Origin: Amborella trichopoda
Lineage: Eukaryota > Streptophyta > Magnoliopsida > Amborellales > Amborellaceae
Length of the DNA: 64,000 bases
NCBI RefSeq assembly: GCF_000471905.2
Contig: NW_006494943.1
Coordinates: forward strand, 5,996,823-6,060,822
Direction of reading: 5' to 3'
A program made the position numbers and the translations under genes. Of this stretch, positions 47,236 to 59,912 are shown in pieces (the first letter of the stretch is position 1; each line of letters begins with the position of its first letter). The notes under the pieces are model-generated. The model made no database searches, was not told where the DNA came from, and saw nothing but the letters and a program-made list of their open reading frames with translations.

Positions 47236-48701
47236 ATGCGCTGGGCTGCCTCCAGGCAAGTGCAGAAGAGGATAATGACCCTACTGCATGGCCGAAACAC
47301 ACGAACCCGTCTCTTACAGATCCATGCACATATCATTAGGCACAACCTCTAATACTTCAACCTCATTCTCTCTCACTTTGTACCATCCTGTGCCTCCGCT
47401 TCCAAAATAATGGCTTATGCTCGCCAAATGTTCGACCAAGTCCAAAACCCAAATATTTATCTCTTCAACTCCATGTTCAGGGCCTACTCCCAATCAGGCT
47501 CTTGCAAAGAGCCTCTCTCTCTCTACAATTATATGCTAGAAAGAGGTATATGCCCTGATGCTTTACATTCCCACATTTGCTCAGGGTTTGTCTCTCTTCT
47601 CTCAAGTTGGGTTCTCAAATCCATGGCCAAATTTTAAGAATTGGGTTCGAGAAAGATGGTTCTGTTGCAACAGGGCTAGTTGAGTTATATGCAAATAGGG
47701 GTTCGATCAGCAATGCTCATAAGGTGTTCAATGAAATTGAGCAAAGAGATGTTGTGGCCTATAATATGATGATATGTAGGTATTGCAGAGAAGGAGATTT
47801 AAGCTGTGCCTTCGCTTTGTTTGATGAGTTAGGAGAGAGAAAGACTGTGGTCTAATGGAATGCGATCATCATCGGGGGTTATGCACAGAGGGGTCGGCTT
47901 ATGGAAGCTCTAGAGATTTTCAAAGAGATGTATGAGAACGGCAATGTTAGGCCTGACGATGCGACAATCTTGACTGTTTTGCCAGTCTGTAAGCATTTGG
48001 GTTCTCTAGATGTCGGGAGATCGATTCATAATTATGCCACAACCCATGATCTCATGCATGTTGTTAATGTATCCAATGCTCTTATTGATTTCTATGCAAA
48101 ATGTGGGGACTTGACTAGCTCTAGAGTCATTTTCAATGAAATGTCTCTATTGGAATGCTATGATCTCGGGGCTTGCTGTTAATGGACATGGCAAGGATGC
48201 AATTTCTTTGTTTGAGGAGATGAAGAGGGAGAAAATAGAACCAAACGACGTCACTTTTATTACGCTTTTAAATGGTTGCACTCATGCAGGGATGGTGTAG
48301 ACAGGTCGGATATTGTTTACCACCATGCTTAAGGACCATGGGATTAAGCCCAAGGTCAAGCATTATGGGTGCATATGGTTGATCTTTTAGGGCGATCCGG
48401 GTTTGTAGAGGAGGCTTATGAGCTCATCAAAGCCATGCCCATGCAGCCAAATGATGCCATTTTTGGTGCATTTCTAGGTGCTTGTAGAATTCATGGAGAG
48501 CTGAGCCTTGCAGAATATGCAGCTAAGAAACTAGTTGAAATTGAGCATTGGAATCCAGGGAACTATGTTTTGTTATCGAACGTGTATGCGGGGGCAGGGA
48601 AATGGGACGAGGTAGAGAGGGTGAGAGAAATGATGAATGACAGAAGTGTGCAAAAGGAGCCTGGTTGGAGCCTGATTGAGGTGAATGGTGAAGGTCTTTG
48701 A
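47236..48701 (+). pseudogene. Pentatricopeptide repeat protein (PLS class, E-type), broken
   Basis: An intronless plus-strand relic of a PLS-class PPR protein. It begins MRWAASRQVQKRIMTLLHG and LLQIHAHIIRH. Repeat motifs follow: NIYLFNSMFRAYSQSG, VATGLVELYANRGS, DVVAYNMMICRYCREGD, WNAIIIGGYAQRG, VNVSNALIDFYAKCG and WNAMISGLAVNGHG. It ends with an E-type tail: AYELIKAMPMQPNDAIFGAF, GNYVLLSNVYAGAGKWDEV and KEPGWSLIEVNG, then TGA. No DYW domain. Such proteins bind and edit organellar RNA. Defects: stops at 47350-47352, 47853-47855 and near 48298; frameshifts near 47565, 48147 and 48368. The remaining frame is otherwise well kept, so inactivation seems fairly young. It could still be sequencing error, but six independent breaks argue against that. 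Confidence 0.9.
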
Positions 48702-48922
48702 AAGACGCAAGTTTGGAAAATTTCATTGGTATTTTCTCTGGTTAATTGAGGATTCGAGACACTAAATTCTAATTTCTCTTTATAGTACATGTAATTTGCT
48801 TTGTACAATCTATGAAACCCAGAGAAAATTACATTCACACGACCAGAAAATCAAGATGATAGTAATAAAATTGATTAAACAAATTTCTTTCTGAATGGGA
48901 ATAGAATTACAAAATATTTGAA

Positions 48923-51105
48923 GGGCCTGTTTGGGTGCATGGATTTTAAAACATGGATTCTTAATATCTTGGATATTGTTAAAATCCACTGTTTGGATTG
49001 TTTAATGACTAGGATATTTAAAATCAAGAAAATCAAAATCATGAAAATAAGACCTACTTTTCCGTTGATTTCATTTCCACACCAAAACCTATTTTTTTGC
49101 ATTTCTAAGGCACATGGATTTCACTCATTGGCTCCCTTGACCCAAAACATAAGGGAGTATGCGGTAGGTATGGAAATTTTGGAAAAAAAAAAATACTTAA
49201 ATTTTTTAGAGAGAGAAACTATTTCAAAATTTTTAAAGAGAAAAACTATTTCAAATTTTAACTTTTAGAGAGAGAAAGTATGTTAAAATTTTAGAAGAAA
49301 TTATGTCAAAATTTTAGAGAGAGAAAGTACCAAGTTTTTTTTAGAGAGATGGACCATCTCAAAATTTTAGAGAAAAAAAGTATGTTAAAATTTTAGAAAG
49401 AGAGTATGTTAAAATTTTAGAGAGAGAAAGTACTAAAATGTTTTAAAGAGATAAACTATCTCAAAATTTTAGAGAGAGAAACTATCTCATATTTTAAGTT
49501 ATAGAGAGAAACTATTATATTTTAGAGCGAGAAAGTGCATGCAAATTTTTAGAGAGAGAAATAATCTCAATTTTTTAGAGAGAGAAACTATTTCAAAACA
49601 TTTAGAGAGGGAAACAATGTCATATTTTAATTTTTAGAGGGAGAAACTATATCAAATTTTAGAGAGTACTTAAAAAGTTTTTAGAAATAGCAATTNNNNN
49701 NNNNNNNNNNNNNNNNNNNNNNNNNNNNNNNNNNNNNNNNNNNNNNNNNNNNNNNNNNNNNNNNNNNNNNNNNNNNNNNNNNNNNNNNNNNNNNNNTTGT
49801 AGAGAGATAAACTATTTTTAAACTTTTAGAGATAAACTATTATAAATTTTTGAAAGAAAAACGGCCAAAAAAAATTTAGAGAGAAATATCTCATTTTTCA
49901 GAGAGAGAAACTATCTTGAATTTTGAGTTTTAGAGAGAAACTATCTTGAATTTTGAATTTTAGAAGGATAAAATATATTAAAATTTTAAAAATATAAATT
50001 ATAGTAAATTTTAGAGAGATAAATTACCTTAAAATTTTAGAGAGAAAACTATCTCAAAATTTTTAGAGAGATAAACCATTGCAAAATTTATGTTTTAGAG
50101 AGAAAAAGTATATTAAAAATTTCAAGAGATAAACTATATCAAATTTTAAATAGAGAAAGTGCATGAAATTTTTAGAGAGAGAAACTATCTCAAAAAAAAA
50201 ATTAGAAAGAGAAAGTATCTCAAATTTTAAGTTTTAGAGAGAGAAAGTATCTCAAATTTTAAACTTTAGAGAGAAAAAGTATATCAAAGTTTAGAGAAAC
50301 ACAATATCAAATTTTAAAGAGAGAAACTATTTCAAAATTTTAAAGAGAGAAACTATCTCAAACTTGAAGTTTTAGAGAGAGAAAGTATCTTAAAATTTAA
50401 GAGAGTAACTATATCAAATTTTAAAGAGAGAAAGTGCATAACAAATTTTTAGAAAAGTAAACTATTGCAAAAATTTTAGAGAGAAATTTTCTCAAATTTT
50501 AGTTTTTAGAAAGAGAAAGTATCTTAAAATTTGAGAGAAAAACTATATCATATGTTAGAGAGAGAAACTACTTAAAAATATTTAGAGAGAGAAACTATTT
50601 CAAAATTATTGAAGAGTGAAACTATATCAAGTTTTAAGTTTTAGAGAGAGAGTATCTTAAAATTTTAGAAAGAAAAACTATATTAAATTTAGAGAGAGTA
50701 AAGCACCTAAAAATTTTAGAGAGGGAAATTATCTCAAAATTTTTAGATTGACAATTTCAAATTTTAAGTTTTGGATAGAAAATATATTAAATTTTAGGGA
50801 GGCAAATCATATCAAATTTTAGAGAGAGAAACTATCTCAAAAATTATTATTGTACACTATTCCAAATTTTGAGTTTTAGAGAGAGAAAGTATATACAAAT
50901 TTTAGAGAGAGAGAGATTGTGTCAAGTTTTGTTACCAAACAATAGACATAGAAGTGATTGCAAGGACTCCATGAATTTTGTATGGGTTATCCAGACAAGG
51001 GATTTAAGGAATCCATGACAAAAAATCCTTAGTATTGAAAATTTATAAATTTCCCTAAATTTCCAATATCTAAAATTCTTAATTTCCTCCTATCCAAACG
51101 GGCCC
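48923..51105. mobile_element. MITE-like element filled with a tandem array
   Basis: Ends GGGCCTGTTTGGGTGC and, inverted at the right, GGGCCCGTTTGGATAG match well. Flanks are GAA (48920-48922) and TAA (51106-51108), one mismatch from a 3-bp duplication as made by PIF/Harbinger elements. The interior from about 49190 to 50930 is a degenerate array, with a gap of about 100 N at 49696-49796. No transposase. Confidence 0.55.
49190..50935. repeat. Degenerate TTTTAGAGAGAGAAACTATCTC array
   Basis: About 50 imperfect units of 25-45 bases built from TTTTAGAGAGAGAAACTATC, TCAAAATTTT and TTTTAAG. Units vary by indels. There is no spacer-repeat regularity and no coding potential. It is the same sequence family as 28430-28795. 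Confidence 0.8.
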
Positions 51106-51108
51106 TAA

Positions 51109-53330
51109 AGGAAAATGCACATAAACAATGGATCATGTTTGGAAGTTCTCCAATAGATCATGCCCTAATAGTCTAACTTAGATATTAGTAACAAAATTGG
51201 TTGATCTCCCACATCCACTTGCATTTAGAGGAGCAACATCCACTATTGTCTTCTACTTGATCCCATCCTATGAGTCTCGGATTTTTGCACTTCTTATTGT
51301 TGCATTTTTCGAAGGGCAGCTTATTGTTGACCCAAAAGAATGGACTTGGGAGTGCTGAATCTTTTCCAAAAATTTGCCCTCACTCGTGAGGATGAAGCCA
51401 ATGCATAGGCAGTTCAACCTCATCGTTCTTTGTGGAGCTAAAAATCTTTACTACAGAAACACAGAAATATACATTTTTTTTATTGCTTTCCTCAGATACA
51501 CCCTCATCGTTCTTCTTGGAGCTCAAAATCTTCCACTACAAAAACACAGAAATATACAAGCTTTTGAGGAATATTTAAGAAATGTATTTAGAATAAAAAC
51601 AAGCAATTCATAAATATAAATATGAAGTTTTGTTAGATGAGTTCCACTGGTAAACTTATTAGTCCAATGACTTTTACTTAAAGGTAAAAACTAGAAATAC
51701 TTTAAAAGGCCAACTTGCATTTTCATTGTAGTACAACAGTATGGTAATTCCATCGTCATTTTAATTCAACAATCTTTTACCCCTACTGTTGTAAAAGTAA
51801 TTCACCAATAATTCCATCTTCATTTTAATTCAACAATCTTGTACTCATATTGTTAGTAGGTAATTCACCGAAAAAGAACTCTATACTGTTATAAACGTAA
51901 TTCACCAAAAAAAAATAAAATCTAGTTATAATTTTATCACTGTGCATTCAATTATGGGACGGGTAAGAGAGTGATCCATTAATAAGACATAACCCGTATG
52001 GTGGATCACACCCAGTCTCTACTATGAAGGTTATGATGTATACCATTGACCATGAATTTCCTAAGTCATAAGGACTATGGTTGACCTTCAATCCTCAGGA
52101 CGTTGAATCCTCATGGTGTCAAGGATTTTATTTTCTCTATTCATGCGGCAAAGTCGGGACTCATTTACTGTTGTTTAACTCGCCATATATGCATTTCCGC
52201 GTTTAACCGAGTTACTTGGCCCTACCTAATCTGAGTAACTGGATACAACTCGGGCATATTTAAAAATAACTTAGACAAATAAATTATTTGCGAGGATAAA
52301 TGTAAAACAATTATATATGCAATTTGGATGTTTTTTATAAAGAAAAAGTTTATATAAAGTCACAACCTTAAAATGTAGAATTAATTTGCACCTTAAAAAT
52401 TTCATTGAAAAAGCGTGTTTTGATGTTGGAAAATTCTCTAATTGATCATCATGTCATCGAGATATATAAATAAGAAAACAAAAAAGATTTCAAGGCCTAG
52501 AAATTGTACATCTTACAACACATTATTTGGATAGTCCATTTTCAATATTTTCATGTGTTTATAGATCAGCTTGATTTGAACCATTTTTTAAGTTTAAAGA
52601 GATGAAAATGGATTATTAGGCCATCCAAAGAATTTTTAGACACCAAAATTATATATTACGATAAAATTTGGAGGTGCACCTTACTTTGATTGTTTATATT
52701 TTATTTTTCTTTTCTTTTTTTGGTTTTTCTAAAATGTCTCCATCCGTAAACTTTTTTTTTCTAATATATATAATATTTTTTTATTATTTAACTTTTGATA
52801 TTTTTTTTTGTTTTATTTTATTTCTAATTTTTTTTTTTTCTTAAAATTTATTTTTAAGGATTTTTATCCCGGTAAATTACTCGAGACCGGGTTACTCATG
52901 CTCGGACCAAAGTCAAGTCGGAGGCCTGAGCCAAAGTTTAAAAACAATGATGCATGACAATCACAAAGATTGATGCACGACAACTCAATTCCACCATCAT
53001 TGATTAGAAGGGATAGTGGATATAATCTATACACCCTAAACGTAAATAATGCTATTTCTCAAGGCAAACCTACGAGCCTGGGTTTCTAGCCAAAAAACTT
53101 ACGCACGAGGAGAGAGAGAGGAGACGAATTTGTGACCTTGGGTTTATATTATAATATGGACTCTTTATTCTTTTTTCTTTTTAATTGAAAAAAAACAACT
53201 TTTTTTTTGAATAAATATTAAAAAGAAACTAAACATAGAGTTATGGAAATAACTGCAGTTAACTACTATTGTTTCATGTGAAATCCAGGAGAGGTATAGC
53301 ATTATGAGAGCAAACCAAACCAAGAAGCTC
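51109..53330. other. Intergenic with a MITE copy and small duplications
   Basis: Two copies of CCTCATCGTTCTT(T/C) with GAAATATACA at 51418-51473 and 51502-51558. AATTCCATC(G/T)TCATTTTAATT units at 51735-51850. MITE copy 3 at 52345-52700. Otherwise AT-rich with no gene. Confidence 0.4.
52345..52700 (-). mobile_element. MITE family copy 3 (reverse)
   Basis: Reverse complement of the 27816 family. It starts GTTTATATAAAGTCACAACC and contains AATTGATCATCATGTCATCG and TACATCTTACAACACATT. Confidence 0.6.
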
Positions 53331-53583
53331 AAATTATATCAAGAAGCATGAAATAAATCATGAAACTAAAAACTAAAACAAGAGGAACCATGAATCTAAA
53401 CCAAGAAGCATGAAAAAACCAAATAAAGGTCGATCTTGAATCTAAATCAAGAACTATGGAAAAACTAAATTTAACTAGAACATGGGACTATGCCTTGAAC
53501 AGTGAATTAAACCATGAAACCTCAAACTAAAGCATTAATCTAAACCAAAAACTTTTTTACGTGAATTTCGAGAGAGAGATTAC

Positions 53584-53988
53584 CATTCCCATGAGATATT
53601 GAGCTTCAGGGTTTCATGCATCTACACATCGTTTGATGTAAGATGTGGGATTTGTCTGGTTTTTATGCCATAAACTTTCAACAACTAGCTCTCTTGAAAC
53701 ACGTTGCATAACCAAAGGATCTTTCGAGAGGTCCTTAAACCTCTTACACCTAAAAACAAGAATAAAAATCATTCAACTTCTCAACGAATTAAGTGGGAGG
53801 AAGGCGGAAGGAAAAGTATACAAGATTTACATAAACAATTTAGAGAGAAAAACTCACGTATTCTTCAGCACATTGAGTTCCTCAAACGACCCAGATTTTG
53901 ATATGATATGAGCAACTATTTCATACAGAAGACGATCGACTATTTCATACAGAAGACGATCGAAAGATTGCTTTCGCTTCTTGCTCAT
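53584..53988 (-). pseudogene. F-box protein gene fragment A
   Basis: Exon 1 (53988-53858) encodes MSKKRKQSFDRLLYEIV, a repeat of DRLLYEIV, then AHIISKSGSFEELNVLKNT, an F-box N-terminus. Exon 2 (53749-53584) follows a GTGAGT intron ending TTTTTAG. It encodes CKRFKDLSKDPLVMQRVS, LVVESLWHKN and YIKRCVDA, a TGA, then NPEAQYLMGM before another donor (GTAATC). This matches plant F-box proteins of the At1g67340/At2g35280 type, in which the F-box is followed by a Sel1-like region (ADAGNxEAxYxLGM). F-box proteins are SCF ubiquitin-ligase adaptors. The frame is intact across the intron except for the TGA. Later exons are not found, so it is truncated. A 24-bp tandem duplication sits inside the F-box. 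Confidence 0.7.
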
Positions 53989-54388
53989 GATGCAACAATC
54001 AGTACTTGAAAATACATAAAGAAACTTTATTTAACAAAGTCAACCAATTCTCAACGGGCTGGTTCACGCTCTCTTTCTTTCTCTCTCTACAACTTCTCTT
54101 TGATGGCTTGGTTGCCCACTCTCTTTTTCTCTCTCAACAAATTTTCTCTCTAAGGTGACTCTCTCACCTGTATCTAGTTTTCTCTCTCTGGACTCTTGCC
54201 CAAATCTCACATAGCAATTCTTTCGTCCAGACCATCTTTCTTATCCCGTATTTATCGACATTTGGCTTTCCTAATCCTAGTTGCACTAACTCATCCTCAT
54301 CTTAATCGCGATGGATTCTTATTTTGACATATGGACTTGTAACCCAACCACATGATATCCTAACTATGATAACGATAAATCTCTAATG

Positions 54389-54445
54389 GGTGTGGTTTCT
54401 ACAATGTTGCAACCTTAAACAATATATTTACGGTGCACTTTCAAG
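54389..54445 (-). mobile_element. MITE family fragment
   Basis: GTTGCAACCTTAAACA and GGTGCACTTTCAAG match the reverse-orientation end of the 52345 copy. It stops at the poly(T) that marks the LINE 3' end. Confidence 0.4.
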
Positions 54446-54499
54446 TTTTATCTTTTTTTTCTTTTTTTTTGATAAAATTCATATAATTTTAATCAAGAG

Positions 54500-57400
54500 C
54501 TAAACAGAAATTACATCATTAGAGACTAAAATCTCAAAAAGAGAAGTGCCGTTTTTAGCTAGACTATTAGCCAAAACATTAGCCTCCCGCAAAACGTGGA
54601 CGAAGTAAAGAGAAAAAGATCGGGACAAGTCCAAAATTTGGAGCAAAATAGAACGCAATTCCCAACATACCTTCATCTCCCCCTTGCACCAATTGATAAC
54701 ATTGAAGGAATCTCCTTCAATAATGCAAGTCGAACCTAATAACCGGTCGCTAAGTAATTTTAGGCCATGAAGAAGAGCTAGAAATTCAGCGTAATTTGCA
54801 GTTTTTTCACCCAAAGGACTTGAATAAGAAAAAAGAACATGTCCTTCCCAATCCCTCAAAACTCCTCCAAAACCCTCTAGACATGGATTACCAAGCGAGC
54901 TCCCATCAAAATTAAGTTTCAAAACACCTCTTAATGGAGCGATCTATTTTGGGCCTACATTTCCTATAACCCAGCTGGAAAAGATTGTAAAGATTTCTCC
55001 TAACATCACCTTCCATAATATCTCTCCCCACCTTAGTGATAGACAAAAATATCCAAATAGAATGGAGTATATGATCCAAAATTCTATCTACCGGTAAACA
55101 ATTACTGTCAAATACTCTTATATTTCTCTCCTTCCACACTTTCTATAAAATTACACATCTTGCTATTTGCCAAATCACCGCACCAGTTTGAGGTAAAGAA
55201 GAAATAGATAATGCTTCAATAATTCCTATAATATCTGGAGGTAAGATCAACACCACTTTAACCTGAGCAAAAAACCAACTCCATATACTACTAGCAAAAG
55301 GGCAATGTAGAAAAAATTAAGCACCTGATTCAGCATCCCCTTTACATAACAAACATATATTAGGCATAAATTTCCCTCTTTTAATGAGATTATCTGTAGT
55401 CAATAACTTGTTTTGAACCACCAACCACAAAAAAGGTTGAATCTTAAGAGGAAGCGGCCACTTCCAGATAGTAGCAATTTCAGGCATTGACCTTCTCCAT
55501 CGATCGTGAAGTAATATATGGTACATAGATTTGACCGAATAGACACCATCTTTTGCAATATCCTAGACCACTTCATCTTCCACACTACGGGGTAAATACA
55601 CCTAATTTAGCACTGATAACAAACTACTAAACTCCAAGAAAAGCTCATCGAGAATTCTATTATATGGTAAAATGATCTTCCACTCAATCTTAACCCCCCT
55701 CTTCTCAAAGAGATCCTAAATCCACGCATATTATCCACCCTGTTGAAAATCATAGGAAATACATATTTTAATGGAGAGTTATTTAACCACTTATGGTGCC
55801 AAAATGAGATATTACTTCCATCACCAATTGTCCATTTGAAATATCTATGGATAAGAGTCTTATGCGAGTAAATAGATCTACAACAATGTGACATCTTTCT
55901 ACTGCCAAGCCTGCCTCCAACCCACATATAGAATCTATCATCACCATACTTCAAGCTTATCACTTTATATCAAAGCTGATCTTTAAAATTTAAACTTCTC
56001 CACCACCATTTACAGAGTAAAGCCTGATTAACCAACTTGATTTTCCTAATCCCCAAACCCTCTTCCTCTTTTGGTGTACATACCCTATCCCATTTAAGAA
56101 GATGAAATTTTTTTGAGTCCCCCAAAGAACCCCAAAGGAAGTTCTTCATAAGCAATTCAATCTTTCTGGCAACCGAAGAGGGAACTTGAAGAATTGACAT
56201 ATGATAAATTGGGAAATTAGCTAGACAAGCTTTAATCAAAGTGATCCTACCACCCAAAGAAAAATATTTGTATTTCCACATATCAAACTTAATTTGAATC
56301 CACTGAATCACTTTATCCCACACCGCCACAGGCAATCGACCATCTAAAATAGGCATACCAAGATACATAATTGAGAAGTGGTCCACCTTAGAACCCAACG
56401 CTTCTGCTAAAACAGTCACCACCGAATCATCACAATTGAGACCCATCACATATGTTTTTCCAAAATTCACCTTAAGGCTTAAAACAACTTCGCATCATTT
56501 TAAACAGGTCCCTATATTATTAACCTGATCCACATCAGCATCACAAAAGTGCAGCGTATCATCAACATATTGAAGGTGAGAGATACAAGGACCCCCATTT
56601 GGTAACTGAAAGCCAGCAAAATATCCATTAGACTCAATGTTTCGAACAAACAAACTAAAGCACTCTGCATAAATTGTGAACAGGAAGGGAGAGAGGGGGT
56701 CACCTTGACGGAGACCACTTGAAGCCCTAAAATAACCAATAGGGCTACCTTTGAATAAAACGGAAAAATGGGTAAATGAGATGTACTCGAAAATCCAATT
56801 TTTCCATTTTTCTCCAAACCCCATATTCTTCATGATCTCTAAAAGGATGCTCCATTCCACCCTATCATAAGCTTTTTCCCTATCCAGCTTGATCACAGTT
56901 TCAGGAGCACCGTCAAGAACCTGAGAATGAATGCACTTCTGGGCTACCATAACACTGTCCGTGTTCAGCCTGTCGTTAATGAAGGTTGTTTGAGGACCCG
57001 AAATAATAGACGGCATAACCACCTTAAGCCATTTTGCAAGCACTTTGGCCACAATTTTATAGAGACTAGTCAAGAGGCTAATAGGTCTGATATCACTTAA
57101 GGAAACGATCACAGACTTCTTAGGAACAAATGCAATAAGGGTAGAGTTGACACCTCTGAAAGCTCACATTTACTCAAAAACCCCCCAACCATCTTTAAAA
57201 ATTCATTACAAACCAAATTCTAAAAGGTTTGGAAAAAGATGATAGGATATCCATCCTGATCAAGTGCTTTATCTCCGGACAATGATAATACCTCTCGCTT
57301 TAGTTCATCCAAGGAGACATCTTTTTCCAAAAAAGAAACCAAATCAGATGAAAGAGAATTAAGGCCCACCCTATGCAGCTTAGCAGTAGCTTTAATCACA

Positions 57401-57957
57401 AAGGGAAAAGCCTTTTGGAAATGTCTAATGACCGCATCATACATACCTGAATCATCTTTTGGATCAACACCCTGAATCATAAGGTTAGACACATCATTTT
57501 GTCGAGTCTGCGTATTTGCAATAGCATAGAAAAACTTAGTATTCATATCCCCTTCCGTAAAACCCGAGATCTATGCTTCCAAAAAACTTCCTCCACCCTC
57601 TTAAGCTTAAGTAAGTCCTGAGTATAACTACGTCTATCAGCAATTAATTGATCTGATAGAACACTGAAGCTTTGTACAGCATAATCCACCACCTCAATTT
57701 TACCCAAAACTTCTTCAATTTTTACTTGTGATATTAAATCCCTTTTCTTTTTTCCAAGCAACAGCTTGTGTTTCACCCCCACAAAAATCCACAGAACCTG
57801 GACCCCAAACTTCCCTAACCCCAGACAAAGTCAGGCAGGGGAGTTTAGTTTCCTACATCAATAGAACTGTTGGTCTAAATTTAGAAACCAGAAAATGAAC
57901 ATCCTTTTTTCGTTTGAGGTCACCAAGACCTCTAACGTTCCATGAAATAACAATCAT
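54500..57957 (-). pseudogene. LINE ORF2 (endonuclease start, reverse transcriptase, RNase H), broken
   Basis: Starts MIVISWNVRGLGDLKRKK and, after a stop, ETKL, the first strand of the APE-type endonuclease. About 150 bases later the reading jumps to the region just before reverse transcriptase (57543-57782, KKKRDLISQVKIEEVLGK). Most of the endonuclease is therefore missing. Reverse transcriptase motifs follow: DIRPISLLTSLYKIVAKVL, VIKLDREKAYDRVEW, SGLRQGDPLSPFLF and a YVDDTL box (usually FADDTL). Then come a thumb region (55970-56470), a zf-RVT-like part (55317-55526, FLWLVVQNKLLTTDNLIKRG and CLLCKGDAES) and an RNase H (54500-54922, LNFDGSSLGNP, NYAEFLALLHGL, IIEGDS, VHVLREANVLANSLAKNG). Multiple frameshifts and stops. 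Confidence 0.85.
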
Positions 57958-59912
57958 TTAAAGAAGGTTAACAGAGGAAGAACATAGGCCCTCCCTGTTA
58001 GCACCGAAATAGACTTCTTCTAGAAACCTTGCTTCAACAAGACTATCTCCAAGCATCCCATCCCCAGACGAAGAACCTGAGCTACCTTCGAATACTTGAT
58101 CATCCGAAATGATGACTCCACACGAAGTAGCAATAAGCGGCATTTCTCCTCGAGCTTCCAACCTAGCTGAGGACCTCGTACCTTTAGAAAACACCTTAGC
58201 TTTGTTCTTCATCTTGCCCCCTGAGGCCGATGGAGTTTTCTCCACAGCACCTTTTGGCTCCTTACACTCCGAGGCTTTCGCTTCCTTCTTAGCCTTTTTC
58301 TTAGCAACGATCTCTTGAAAAACAACTCCAATTAGCACATTGAAGTCCACACCGCAGTCAAAAGCAATAACACTGACCTTATCCAACTCAGAGTCAGTCT
58401 TAACTTCTTCCTTCGAGATATCCATACCAGAGTTAACTGGGTTATCAGCCACAAACAGAAGCAGCAGAGGACGAGACTCATGGGGGATACCATTAAGAGG
58501 AGGAGGATCCTCTGCTGTCACCAAGGCAAGATGATCCTGTAAATTATCCTCAGGAATAGAGTCATCTGCAGCAATTATGTTCATAGCATCCAGAACAACT
58601 TCATCTACTTCTTCCAACACCTAGCCATCAAAGGATCAAAAGACGGTCTCGAAGTGGAACAAATTTGCCGAGCTCCACTGCGACGATAAAGAGGATACAT
58701 ACTACTAAGCAAAGATAACAGCACAATAGAAGTCAACAAGGAGAGGTGGAGCTGACTCGCAACTACCAACACCGAGAGTAAAAAGAAGGAGCTAGTCTTG
58801 CAAACCTTAAGAGCAACATATAACTTAGAGCCAACATCCAAGAAGTAAGAGGGGGGCACCGCCTTAGCCTGCAACTCCCTATCCATTGTTAGCGAAAACT
58901 CTGGGGCAGCCAACCTTACATTCCTCGAAAATCGAGCCGAAAAGACTTCATGCAAGAATACGTCATCTTCAGAATGATTTCCCCCAACATTTTGAGCATC
59001 CAAAACAGGTGAGCCTGCATTACCATTTTGACTAATAACACCTGCCACACTGTTACGAACTATTGACGGAGTAGACGTTGGGACTTCTGCAAAACGCCCC
59101 ATCGAAATTCATCTTTTGCGAATTTTCAAATTTTGAAAATAACTCCTTTCTTGAACTTCCATTGGCCTCGCATCTGTTGAAAATTTCGGGGAGCTTCCGG
59201 AAAGATCTTTTTAGGGGCATTCCAACCAACTCTGAACTTTGAACCATGACGGTGAACCGCCGTCCACCCATCCTCAACAGCAAGTTGAGGGGTAGCCTCA
59301 GGCAAAGGTAGCTTTTTCCTCACCATCGGAGAGACCCCAGTGGCAAAAGAATCTTGACCCACCATCAATCGCATAACTTTGGAGATGGACGCCCCTCTGA
59401 GCTTTCAAATACGAACTCTGACAACACTAACATCAATCCCCACAAAGGAGTCTCTGTCAACATCACAAAATTCCCACAACAATTAGCAATCTTCTGGATA
59501 GTATCCAGGGTCCAAGCATGGAAGAGAATATCAGAAAGACTAATCTAAAGGTTTTCCTTCTGCAAATAAGACAGAGCAGAAGGTTTCCACAAGTCCAAAG
59601 ACAGCAACTTGCCTCGAATCCTAACAAACCGATTGCCCAAAGCAACCATAGCATCCTCCTTGGCTCGTAGCAAAAAGCTATCTTATTGTCTCCCATTTGT
59701 TTAACAATAGGAGCATAGGATAAACCCCATCCCCTCCTAGCTCAATCTTTCAAACCAAAGATGTCGTTAGAAGGTAGGGAAAAGGAGCCCACAACAAGAA
59801 AACCAGCCCCTGCAAGTAGACCAGATGAAAGATCATATCTTACATGAATAACTGAAGCACCCAAACAATTAGCCTCACTATCAACCTCGCCATCGTCTCC
59901 TCCCACCATCGT
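57958..59912 (-). pseudogene. LINE ORF1 (DUF4283-type), broken
   Basis: Begins near MVGGDDGEVDSEANCLGAS (about 59912). A frameshifted DUF4283-like part follows (NRFVRIRGKLLSLDLWKPSA, FHAWTLDTIQKIANCCGNF, then DVDRDSF in another frame). A linker comes next (AVEDGWTAVHRHGSKFRVG, 59126-59374), then a long C-terminal open stretch 57958-58620 rich in Lys and Glu (AKKKAKKEAKASECKEPKG). ORF1 proteins of plant LINEs bind RNA. Several frameshifts and stops. Its stop codon TAA directly precedes the ATG of ORF2. Confidence 0.7.

Noticed and set aside
48523..48838. Minus-strand open frames over the PPR tail
   Set aside because: Shadows of the plus-strand PPR relic.
49190..50935. Repeat array that might suggest CRISPR
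   Set aside because: Units are imperfect, vary in length, have no unique spacers, and sit in a plant genome inside a MITE-like element.
51374..51613. 79-codon open frame
   Set aside because: Two copies of a short non-coding tandem duplication read in frame by chance.
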